The notes below the pieces were generated by a model, which saw only the letters and a list, made by a program, of their open reading frames with translations, did no database searches and was not told the origin of the DNA. Source: CAZEJK01 sp964512045 (GTDB lineage: Bacteria; Acidobacteriota; Thermoanaerobaculia; Thermoanaerobaculales; Sulfomarinibacteraceae). From it: DNA of 11,084 bases. The translations under genes and the position numbers were made by a program. The DNA is taken from the NCBI GenBank assembly GCA_964512045.1, contig CAZEJK010000167.1:1-11084 (forward strand), written 5' to 3'. Below, piece after piece: positions 1 through 6,366 of this stretch (positions are counted from its first letter, which is position 1; each line of letters starts with the position of its first letter).

Positions 1-64
1 CGCCGGCTGCCACAATCGAAGAGCAGTCAGTCCGATTGGAGTGGCCCGCGCGTGCGTGGTCCGG
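1..64. repeat. Dispersed palindromic repeat, left copy (degenerate)
   Basis: Positions 11-38 are identical over 28 bp to 11032-11059 in the same orientation. Positions 1-7 and 41-50 also match the right copy with few changes. The inner inverted repeat survives partly: CAATCG at 13-18 faces CGATTG at 33-38, but the outer three pairs are lost. A flanking hairpin at about 44-63 can still form with one mismatch and a G-U pair, although its bases differ from the right copy. This suggests a REP- or MITE-like structured repeat. No transposase is adjacent. The element overlaps the 3' end of the aldolase gene. Confidence 0.8.
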
Positions 65-932
65 CTTGGGCGACCGGGTCCACCGGAACGCCGAGCTGTG
101 CGAGCTGATCCACGAGGCCGTGGAACCGGGACGGATCGAGTGCGCACAGCGGTGGACGGGTGGCGTACGCGCCGAAGCCGCGGTGGGCCAGCACCGCCTT
201 GACGGCGGGGCCCAGCCCGTGCTCCTCGAGAACGGCGCGGACCGCGGAGAGTCGCGGCTGGTGCACCGGGTCCTCGGCGGCACGCACCAGCGCCGGCGCC
301 AGGCTCGCCACCGCCGAGATCGAGCCGGCGCCGCCGGCCGCGAGGCACGCTGCGACGAGGTGGTCGTTGCCAATCAGGAGGCGGGCGTCGGGAACGGACT
401 GACGGAACCGCCGAAGCTCGGCCTCGCTTCCGCTGGAGTCCTTGATCCCGGCGAACCGCGGATGGTCTGCAATGCGCTCGAGCAGTGCGTCGGAGATCGC
501 GACACCGGTGAGCTGCGGGATGTGGTAGAGGAGCACCGGCAGGCGGGAGTGGTCGAGCACTGCGCACAGGAACGCGGCCACACCGGCCTCGGGTGCGGTC
601 CGGAAGTAGAACGGCGGTGGGCACAGCACGGCGTCGTAGCCTGAGGAGTCGGCGGCGTCGAGGAGGGTGCGGACCTCCTCCAGGCAGCAGCTGCCGACGT
701 TCAAGACCAGTCGGAGACCGGAGCCCGACCGGGCGGCCTCGCGTGCCACCTGCAAGCGTTCGTTAACCGTGAACGACGGAAACTCGCCGTTCGATCCGAG
801 GATCAGCGCTCCGTCGAGACCCGCTTCGGCGAGCCATGCGAGGTGTCGGCTCAGAGCCTCCGGTTCGAAGCGGAGCTCGTCATCAACTGGCGTCGGGACA
901 GGGGCGATGACGCCCCGAAAGGGTTTGATCAC
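27..932 (-). CDS. DapA/N-acetylneuraminate lyase superfamily class I aldolase, 4-hydroxy-2-oxoglutarate aldolase-like
   Basis: This 301-residue protein has the usual length and layout of the dihydrodipicolinate synthase/NAL TIM-barrel family, which forms a Schiff base with pyruvate or another 2-oxo acid. The likely Schiff-base lysine is K164 in GIKDSSG, and the catalytic tyrosine is Y136 in LLYHIP. The loop that reads GTTGE in true DapA is GSNGEFPSFTVNERL (46-60), which closely resembles 4-hydroxy-2-oxoglutarate aldolase (HOGA1), so a lysine-pathway role is doubtful. The GTG start is chosen because GGAGG (940-944) lies 7 nt upstream. It follows the PssA-like gene by 78 nt on the same strand and is probably co-transcribed. 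The natural domain seems to end near residue 286; the last ~11 residues and the TGA stop fall in the left repeat. Substrate is unknown: other 2-oxo acid aldolases or lyases of the superfamily are possible. Confidence 0.85.
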   Translation of the reverse strand: MIKPFRGVIAPVPTPVDDELRFEPEALSRHLAWLAEAGLDGALILGSNGEFPSFTVNERLQVAREAARSGSGLRLVLNVGSCCLEEVRTLLDAADSSGYDAVLCPPPFYFRTAPEAGVAAFLCAVLDHSRLPVLLYHIPQLTGVAISDALLERIADHPRFAGIKDSSGSEAELRRFRQSVPDARLLIGNDHLVAACLAAGGAGSISAVASLAPALVRAAEDPVHQPRLSAVRAVLEEHGLGPAVKAVLAHRGFGAYATRPPLCALDPSRFHGLVDQLAQLGVPVDPVAQAGPRTRGPLQSD

Positions 933-939
933 TGTGTTC

Positions 940-944
940 CCTCC
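940..944 (-). promoter_or_regulatory. Ribosome binding site deciding the GTG start of the aldolase gene
   Basis: On the minus strand the sequence reads GGAGG, then a 7-nt spacer, then GTG (930-932). The translation from this GTG opens with IKPFRGVIAPVPTP, the expected N-terminus of this family, so the non-ATG start is well supported. The surrounding gap 933-1010 holds no convincing promoter or terminator. Confidence 0.75.
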
Positions 945-1010
945 CTCGATAGGGTGGCGATTCCGGGCTGGCCTCGAGTGTCACAACGGCGTCTCGACCG
1001 TACCCGCAGA

Positions 1011-1751
1011 TCAACGGGTGTGCAGGCTCTCGCTCTGCTCCTTGCGCCATTGCGTAACGAAGGCTCTGATCTCGCTGCGCTTGGCTCGGGGAACGAGCAT
1101 CGGGCTGATGAGGTAGGTGATGGAGATCAGGAAGCAGAGCTCCCAGAACACGCCCACAAACGGCGTTGTGACCAGGGCAAGGAGCACGATGCCCATCACG
1201 ACCTTGCCGGTGGTCCCGAAGGAACGCTTGTGGTGGCTCACGTAGGGGAGGAACGACATGTTCAGCAGCGACACGACGGTCACCAGGACGGCCGTCACGA
1301 CGATTGGGTACGGAACCAGCCGATGGAACAGCTCCGTATTCAGCCAGCTCACCACGACCGCGGCGACCCCGGGACGAGTGAGCCCGATCCAGTACCCGGG
1401 AAACTCGATGCGGTGTACGTTGAACCGGGCGAGCCGCAGCGAACCGAACAGCACCGGCAACGAGCCGATCGCCCCGGCAACGTAGGGGTCTTCTGGTGCG
1501 AGGGCAAAGTACACCAGAGCGCCCGGTGCAACGGAGAAGATGATGAGATCTCCGATGGTGTCGAGCTCGGCGCCGAACCGGTTGGCGGTGCCGGTGAGAC
1601 GGGCCACGAAACCATCCGCGAGGTCACAGGCGGTGCCGATCAGGATCAAGATCGACGCCAGGTGCAGCCGACCGGTTGCCGCGACCGGGACCACCAGAAA
1701 GCCGATCACGATGGTCGCCGAGGTGAAGAGATCCTTGAGTCCGAAACGCAT
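1011..1751 (-). CDS. pssA: CDP-alcohol phosphatidyltransferase, phosphatidylserine synthase (PssA)-like
   Basis: This 246-residue integral membrane enzyme carries the complete family signature D-x2-DG-x2-AR-x8-G-x3-D-x3-D at residues 43-68 (D43, D46, G47, A50, R51, G60, D64, D68). The four aspartates bind metal and drive phosphodiester transfer. The segment GSLRLARFNV (103-112) and the following GLTRPGVAA resemble the PssA subgroup (RLARFN and GLPIPAAA), so transfer from CDP-diacylglycerol to L-serine is the default prediction. About seven or eight hydrophobic segments are visible, for example 9-26, 30-45, 69-85, 91-107, 147-163, 184-202 and 205-219. The ATG lies 6 nt after the stop of the aminotransferase gene, so the two are almost surely co-transcribed and perhaps translationally coupled; no strong Shine-Dalgarno is seen. 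No phosphatidylserine decarboxylase is in the window. The paired aminotransferase leaves open a non-serine headgroup. Confidence 0.88.
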   Translation of the reverse strand: MRFGLKDLFTSATIVIGFLVVPVAATGRLHLASILILIGTACDLADGFVARLTGTANRFGAELDTIGDLIIFSVAPGALVYFALAPEDPYVAGAIGSLPVLFGSLRLARFNVHRIEFPGYWIGLTRPGVAAVVVSWLNTELFHRLVPYPIVVTAVLVTVVSLLNMSFLPYVSHHKRSFGTTGKVVMGIVLLALVTTPFVGVFWELCFLISITYLISPMLVPRAKRSEIRAFVTQWRKEQSESLHTR

Positions 1752-1757
1752 GATGAG

Positions 1758-3026
1758 CTACCGCCGCAGGGTGCGCAGGACGCGCTTGACCACGAAAATG
1801 AAGTCATACAGCATGGCGTCGTTGAGGTCCCCCATGTTCGCGATCTGAAAGTAGTGCTCCTTCAGCGGCGGCTTGGCGTCGTAGATCAGGAAGCCGTACT
1901 CCTTGACCCTGTCATAAAACTCGCGATAGGAGATGTCCTCGGGTATGCGAACGGTGAGGATCGTCCGCGACTCGTTGCCGGTCTCGGTGAAGAACTCGAA
2001 CCCGAGCTTGCCCAGCTCGCGGCGCAGGAACTGGTTGCGATGCTCGTACTCGAGCTGCCGCGCTTCGAGGCCTTCGGCGAGCAACTCGTCCACGGCCTGA
2101 TTCAGCGCGAAGAATGAGGTGACCGCCGGGGTGAACGGCGTCTGGTTGAGCTCTTCCAGGTACCTGTAGTGCTTGTAGAGATCGAGGTAGAAGGAGCGGG
2201 GCTTGCGATGCTTGATGCTTTCCAGCAGCTCCTTGCGCACGCACACAAGGCTGATCCCCGCTACGGAGTGGAGACACTTGTTCGAGCTGGTGACGCAGGC
2301 ATCGATGTGGTCGCCGATCATGTGGATCGGGTCGGCGCCGAGCGAGGAGATCGCGTCGACCAGGAACAGTGCGCCGTGCTGTGCCGCGAGAGTCCCGATC
2401 TCCGAGACCTGGTTGAGCAGACCGACCGAGGTCTCGTGGTGGTTGAGCACGATGCTCGAGATCTCAGGGTGGGCGGTCAGGGCAGCCTGGATCTCCTCGA
2501 GGTCAAGCTTCTCGCCCCATGCCTTCTTGAGATGGACGTGCGGGATCTCGTGGAGCTCGAGGATCTCCTGGAGGCGCTCGCCGAATGCGCCGTTGGACAG
2601 CACCAGGGCTGGCGAGTCGTCGGGGAGAATGGAGGCAATCATCGCCTCCATGGCAGCGGTTCCCGAGCCACTGATGAACAGCACCCGGTAGCTCGGATCG
2701 GCGCCGAACAGGGGCAGGCACTTCAGCTTGAGGTCATGGACCAGGTTCGAGAAGTCCTGGTCCCGGTGGCACATGTCGTACTGGATGAGGGAGTTCTTGA
2801 CCTCTGCCGAGGTCAGGACCGGCCCCGGGTTGAGCAGGATGAACCGTTGCAGGAGCTTGCGCCTGAGCAGACGTTTGATGTCCCGGGCATCACGGCGGTG
2901 CGACTGGCGGGGCGGTCGGAGTCTCCGGACCATCTGTCCCACCTTGCGATCGATGTGTTGGCGGCGAAGGTAGTTCACAGAGCGGTACAGGTGCTTGGCT
3001 GTGGACTTGGTGGGACGTCGTATCAA
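1758..3026 (-). CDS. PhnW-like class V aminotransferase (2-aminoethylphosphonate:pyruvate aminotransferase family)
   Basis: This 422-residue protein is a PLP-dependent fold-type I transaminase. After a basic N-terminal extension (1-60) it opens with LLNPGPVLTS (64-73), typical of PhnW. Other hallmarks are SGSGTAAMEA (119-128, phosphate loop), HHETSVGLLN (196-205), VDAISS (223-228, with D224 facing the pyridine nitrogen), and the PLP lysine K250 in SSNKCLH. It also has RSFYLDLY (277-284) and YGFLIYDAK (377-385), all close to PhnW. PhnW interconverts 2-aminoethylphosphonate plus pyruvate with phosphonoacetaldehyde plus alanine. The substrate-contacting Arg of the usual F-R-I-G motif is Gln394 (YFQIANMGD), so the substrate may differ. 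The start is TTG, supported by AAGGAGA 7 nt upstream. An ATG at residue 32 with a weaker site is an alternative. It is the first gene of the three-gene left block. Serine- or alanine-glyoxylate aminotransferase relatives are less likely. Confidence 0.85.
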   Translation of the reverse strand: MIRRPTKSTAKHLYRSVNYLRRQHIDRKVGQMVRRLRPPRQSHRRDARDIKRLLRRKLLQRFILLNPGPVLTSAEVKNSLIQYDMCHRDQDFSNLVHDLKLKCLPLFGADPSYRVLFISGSGTAAMEAMIASILPDDSPALVLSNGAFGERLQEILELHEIPHVHLKKAWGEKLDLEEIQAALTAHPEISSIVLNHHETSVGLLNQVSEIGTLAAQHGALFLVDAISSLGADPIHMIGDHIDACVTSSNKCLHSVAGISLVCVRKELLESIKHRKPRSFYLDLYKHYRYLEELNQTPFTPAVTSFFALNQAVDELLAEGLEARQLEYEHRNQFLRRELGKLGFEFFTETGNESRTILTVRIPEDISYREFYDRVKEYGFLIYDAKPPLKEHYFQIANMGDLNDAMLYDFIFVVKRVLRTLRR

Positions 3027-3033
3027 TGGGTTG

Positions 3034-3040
3034 TCTCCTT
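3034..3040 (-). promoter_or_regulatory. Ribosome binding site deciding the TTG start of the aminotransferase gene
   Basis: The minus strand reads AAGGAGA followed by a 7-nt spacer and TTG (3024-3026). This is the best Shine-Dalgarno of the left block and argues that the basic N-terminal extension is translated. The competing ATG at 2931-2933 has only a weaker AAGGTGG upstream. Confidence 0.7.
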
Positions 3041-3083
3041 CGCGACCCTACCGAGCACCTCCGAACGGGCCAGGGTGGCGGGT

Positions 3084-3095
3084 GGCGCATGCGCC
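3084..3095. promoter_or_regulatory. Perfect 12-bp palindrome upstream of the aminotransferase gene, possible operator
   Basis: GGCGCATGCGCC is its own reverse complement. It sits 58-69 nt upstream of the TTG start, in a position where a regulator could bind. In GC-rich DNA such palindromes arise by chance, and no partner copy was seen in the window, so the role is speculative. Confidence 0.25.
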
Positions 3096-3279
3096 GTGTG
3101 ACCTGACCTGCGCGAGACCGCGCGCGACGCTCGGGAGGGGCCCCTGGCAAGAAGACCCTTGTCAGAAGGTCGTCCTCTCGGGAGCATTGTACCTGACCGT
3201 CTCGTCAACGGACCCCGTTCGGGGGCACGAATCGGCGGTGGCGCCTTCGCGTGCGGACGACGTTCCTCTGTGCGCTGCC

Positions 3280-6200
3280 CTATCCGGCGGTTGAGGTCTG
3301 GGTCGCAACGGCGATGTCCGATCGGTGTGCGGTGGAGCGTTGCCAGACCTGCCGAGACCAGTCGGCGACTCGCTCGACCCCCAGGCTGAGGTATGGGAGC
3401 ACCACCAGCGTAAGGAACACCGACGACACGAGCCCGCCCATCACGGTGCGGGCCATGGGAAAGTACATCAAGCCGGACACGTGAGCACCGCCGATGGCCA
3501 GCGGCAGGAGCCCGATGATGGTCGTGACCGCCGTCATCAGGATCGGACGCAGGCGATCGCGGCCGGCGCGCAGGATCGACTCCTCCTTCGAGTAGCCCTG
3601 GCGACGGAAGTGGTTGACGTGATCCATCAGGACGATGCCGTTGTTGACGACGATTCCCATCAGGATGAGCAGACCGATCTGCGCCATCAGGTTGAACGGC
3701 GTGTCGGTGAGCGCGAGTGTCCACGCGGTGCCGGGCAGCGCGAAGGGAATTGCGAACAGGATTGCGAACGGTTGCGCGAGAGACTCGAACAGCGACGCCA
3801 TGACCAGGTACACCAGCACCAGCGCCAGCAGGAAGTTGATGGCCATGTCGCGGTTCTGATCTTCGGTCTCGAGAACCCGATCGTTCCAGCCCCACGAGTA
3901 CCCTGGTGGGAGATCGAATGCGTTCATCAGCCCGTCGATTTGGGACTTCGCCTCCGACCACTTCTCGCCCTCGTACACCCCGCGTACGGCAACTCGGACC
4001 TTGCGGTCCTCGCGGAGGATCTGGCGCGGACGCTCCACCTGCTCGAACGATGCCACATCACCGAGGAGCACCGGCCTGCCGCCTTGCTGGGTGATCGGGA
4101 TCTGTGTCAGATCCTCGAGGCGGGATCGGTCCTCGAGACGAAGCGCGAGCCAGGTCTCGATCTCCCTCTCGCCAGAGTTGAAGCGGGGCATCGGGAGACC
4201 ACCGAGGGTGAACGAGAGCAGCTGAGTGAGGTCCTGGGCCGTCAGGCCGAGGCCCGCAGCCTTGGCGCGATCGATGCGGACGTGGATCTCACGCCGCCCC
4301 GACGTGCGAGGCTGTGACACGTCCTCGATGCCGGTGACGGTCTCCAGGCGACGGGCCGCCTCGTCGGCGAGGTCGTAGAGAACGCCGGTGTCCTGACCGA
4401 AGAGCTTGACGGCGAAGTAGGTGCTCGAGCCGCCCTCGTCCGCTTCCTCGTCGAAGAAGACGCGCACGCCCGGGATCTCGGGCAGACCGTCTCGGATGGT
4501 CGAGCGCAGCTCGCTCATCTCGTCGTCGGAAAGGTCCTCGCGGAGGAGGGTGATCGTGGTCCCTGCCTCGTTCTCGGCGTAGTACGAGTACACCGAGTCC
4601 ACCATCAGCTCTTCAGAACGTTCTCGCACGTACGACTCGACCTGATTGACGACCCGCTCGGTATCGGACTTGTAGTGGAAGTCGTCGAACTCGTACTGCA
4701 AGTAGAGCCTGCGGTTCAAGGTCGCGGAGAACATGGCGGCGTCGACCCAGCCAGCGAAGAACGGCGCCAGGCCCGCGCCGAGCCCGACGATCAGCAAACC
4801 GAAAGTGGCCAGCTTGTGCCGCAGGGTCCACGACAGGACCCGGACGTACCGTTCCTCCAGCCAGTCGATCTCGCGGTTCCGTCCGTTGTTCCGGGGCTTC
4901 AGGATGTGCGCCGACATCAACGGGATCAGGGTGAGCGAGGTGAACAGGGAGCAGAGCAGGGCAATGGAGATGGTGAGCCCCACCTCACCGAGCCAGGTGG
5001 TGAGCTCGTTGCCCGAACCGACCACGATTGGGAGGAACACGATGAGGGTCGTGGTGGTGGAGGCAGTGACGGCCATCAGCACCTGGCCGGCGCCTTCGAG
5101 CGCGGCAGCCTTCCGGTCACGCACCTCACGCATTCTCCGGTCAATCGACTCCAAAACGACGATCGCGTTGTCCACCAGCATGCCAACGGCGAGAATCAAA
5201 CCCATCATCGACAGGATGTTGAGCGTCTTGTCGAGGAAGAACCAGACGCCGCACGCCGCGAGAATCGAGAACGGGATCGAGAGCGCGACGATCAGGGTGC
5301 TGTCGAACCGGCGCAGGAAGAAGTACAGGCACACGGTGGCCAGCAACGCGCCGATGATGCCGGCGGCCTTGAGGCCGTTGATGCCGTTGGTGATCTCCTC
5401 GGCCTGGTCCTCCCACACGAACAGGTTGATACCCTGCAGCAACGGATCGTCGTTGATCTCCTCGTCGAGCACCCGCTTGACCGCGTGCACGACCTGGACC
5501 GTGTTCGCGGTCGACTCCTTGTAGATCTCGAGCGCAATCGCATAACGGCCGTCCAGGTGGCGGCCGTAGGTCAGCGGCGGCTCCTCATACGAGATCTCGG
5601 CGAAGTCGCGAAGTCGTAAACCCCGCTCGTCGACCACCAGGTTGGCGAGCTCCTCGATGGAGTCGAACGAGCCGATCGAGCGCACGGTGTAGCGCAACCC
5701 CTGCGCATCTGCCCGTCCGAGCACGAGATTGCTGGAGACACTCTGCAGCGTCTCCACGAGCTGGCTGACGTCGACGTTGTACTCCTTGACCTTGTCCAGA
5801 ATCAGGTCGATGAAGAGCTCGCGTGGCTCGACGCCGCCGAGATCGACACGGGCGACGCCCGGCACCCGTCGCAGAGGGTTGAGGACCCGCGTTTCGAGGA
5901 GATCGTAGTTCTGGGACAGATCGACACCTTGGGCGGAGATCCGGCCCTGCACGACGGGGATGTCCGAGGTGTTGAACGAGTAGATCAGGGGCCGGCGGAC
6001 ACCATCGGGGAGCGATGGCATGATCTGGTCCACCTTCTCGGACACCTGCATCCGGACCAGGTCGAGGTCCTTGCCCCAGTTGAACTCCAGGAAGAACGAT
6101 GCGGAGTCGGCGTTGGAGCGAGTCGTCATCTTGTTCACCCCGGACAGGGTCGACAGGATCTCCTCCATCGGCCGGGTGATCTCCCGCTCCATCTGCTCCG

Positions 6201-6366
6201 GGTGCGAGTTCGGGTACGCGACCTCGATATAGATGAAGGGGGCATCCACCTCGGGCAGGAAGGCCAGCGGCAGGCGTTGGACGGCAATGCCGCCGACCAG
6301 CAGAGTGCTCACGAGGATCATCACGGTGGTGATGGGACGGCGGACGGCGAGGCTCGGAAGGTTCAT
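3280..6366 (-). CDS. RND efflux transporter permease subunit (HAE1/AcrB family), second permease
   Basis: This 1028-residue protein has the full length and topology of an AcrB-type proton-driven inner-membrane pump. TM1 is near 12-30, followed by porter domain sequence to about 330, TM2-TM6 from about 333 to 489, TM7 from about 518, a second porter and docking region to about 840, and TM8-TM12 after that. In TM4 the motif GMLVDNAIVVLE keeps the first proton-relay aspartate (D399, AcrB D407) but has N400 where AcrB has D408. In TM10, GIVVNNGIVLMD has N908 at the AcrB K940 position. The RLRPILMT segment in TM11 is kept, with R940. Such N variants are common in RND relatives. The ATG overlaps the stop of the upstream permease gene by 4 nt and has GGAGG just upstream, so translation is coupled. 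Its substrate is unknown; the partners are the upstream permease and adaptor. Confidence 0.93.
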   Translation of the reverse strand: MNLPSLAVRRPITTVMILVSTLLVGGIAVQRLPLAFLPEVDAPFIYIEVAYPNSHPEQMEREITRPMEEILSTLSGVNKMTTRSNADSASFFLEFNWGKDLDLVRMQVSEKVDQIMPSLPDGVRRPLIYSFNTSDIPVVQGRISAQGVDLSQNYDLLETRVLNPLRRVPGVARVDLGGVEPRELFIDLILDKVKEYNVDVSQLVETLQSVSSNLVLGRADAQGLRYTVRSIGSFDSIEELANLVVDERGLRLRDFAEISYEEPPLTYGRHLDGRYAIALEIYKESTANTVQVVHAVKRVLDEEINDDPLLQGINLFVWEDQAEEITNGINGLKAAGIIGALLATVCLYFFLRRFDSTLIVALSIPFSILAACGVWFFLDKTLNILSMMGLILAVGMLVDNAIVVLESIDRRMREVRDRKAAALEGAGQVLMAVTASTTTTLIVFLPIVVGSGNELTTWLGEVGLTISIALLCSLFTSLTLIPLMSAHILKPRNNGRNREIDWLEERYVRVLSWTLRHKLATFGLLIVGLGAGLAPFFAGWVDAAMFSATLNRRLYLQYEFDDFHYKSDTERVVNQVESYVRERSEELMVDSVYSYYAENEAGTTITLLREDLSDDEMSELRSTIRDGLPEIPGVRVFFDEEADEGGSSTYFAVKLFGQDTGVLYDLADEAARRLETVTGIEDVSQPRTSGRREIHVRIDRAKAAGLGLTAQDLTQLLSFTLGGLPMPRFNSGEREIETWLALRLEDRSRLEDLTQIPITQQGGRPVLLGDVASFEQVERPRQILREDRKVRVAVRGVYEGEKWSEAKSQIDGLMNAFDLPPGYSWGWNDRVLETEDQNRDMAINFLLALVLVYLVMASLFESLAQPFAILFAIPFALPGTAWTLALTDTPFNLMAQIGLLILMGIVVNNGIVLMDHVNHFRRQGYSKEESILRAGRDRLRPILMTAVTTIIGLLPLAIGGAHVSGLMYFPMARTVMGGLVSSVFLTLVVLPYLSLGVERVADWSRQVWQRSTAHRSDIAVATQTSTAG

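Larger units (their letters stand above)
3027..3279 (-). other. 253-nt non-coding gap, likely leader/promoter region of the aminotransferase operon
   Basis: No credible gene lies between the end of the second RND permease and the aminotransferase. On the minus strand a possible -10 box TACAAT occurs at 3186-3191, but the nearest TTGACG (3203-3208) is only 11 nt away, too close for a standard -35, so the promoter call is weak. GC palindromes include a 12-bp perfect one at 3084-3095, AGGGGCCCCT at 3136-3145, and a GCGCG/CGCGC stem at 3110-3123. A short CCCC/GGGG hairpin at 3213-3224 has no T-tract and is not a convincing terminator. Read-through from the efflux operon cannot be excluded. Confidence 0.4.

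Noticed and set aside
27..932. True dihydrodipicolinate synthase of lysine synthesis
   Set aside because: The active-site loop is GSNGE rather than GTTGE, it lies beside non-lysine genes, and it resembles the HOGA branch more closely.
843..2117. 424-codon open frame on the plus strand
   Set aside because: It lies antisense to the PssA-like and aminotransferase genes. Its translation is low-complexity, rich in H, R, D, E, Q and G, with no family motifs. Long antisense frames are expected in GC-rich DNA.
3213..3224. Intrinsic terminator after the second RND permease
   Set aside because: The CCCC/GGGG stem is only 4 bp and there is no T-tract on the minus strand.
3023..3961. 312-codon minus-strand frame crossing the 253-nt gap
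   Set aside because: It overlaps the permease C-terminus in another frame, is Arg/Pro/His-rich, and lacks motifs; the RND frame explains this DNA.
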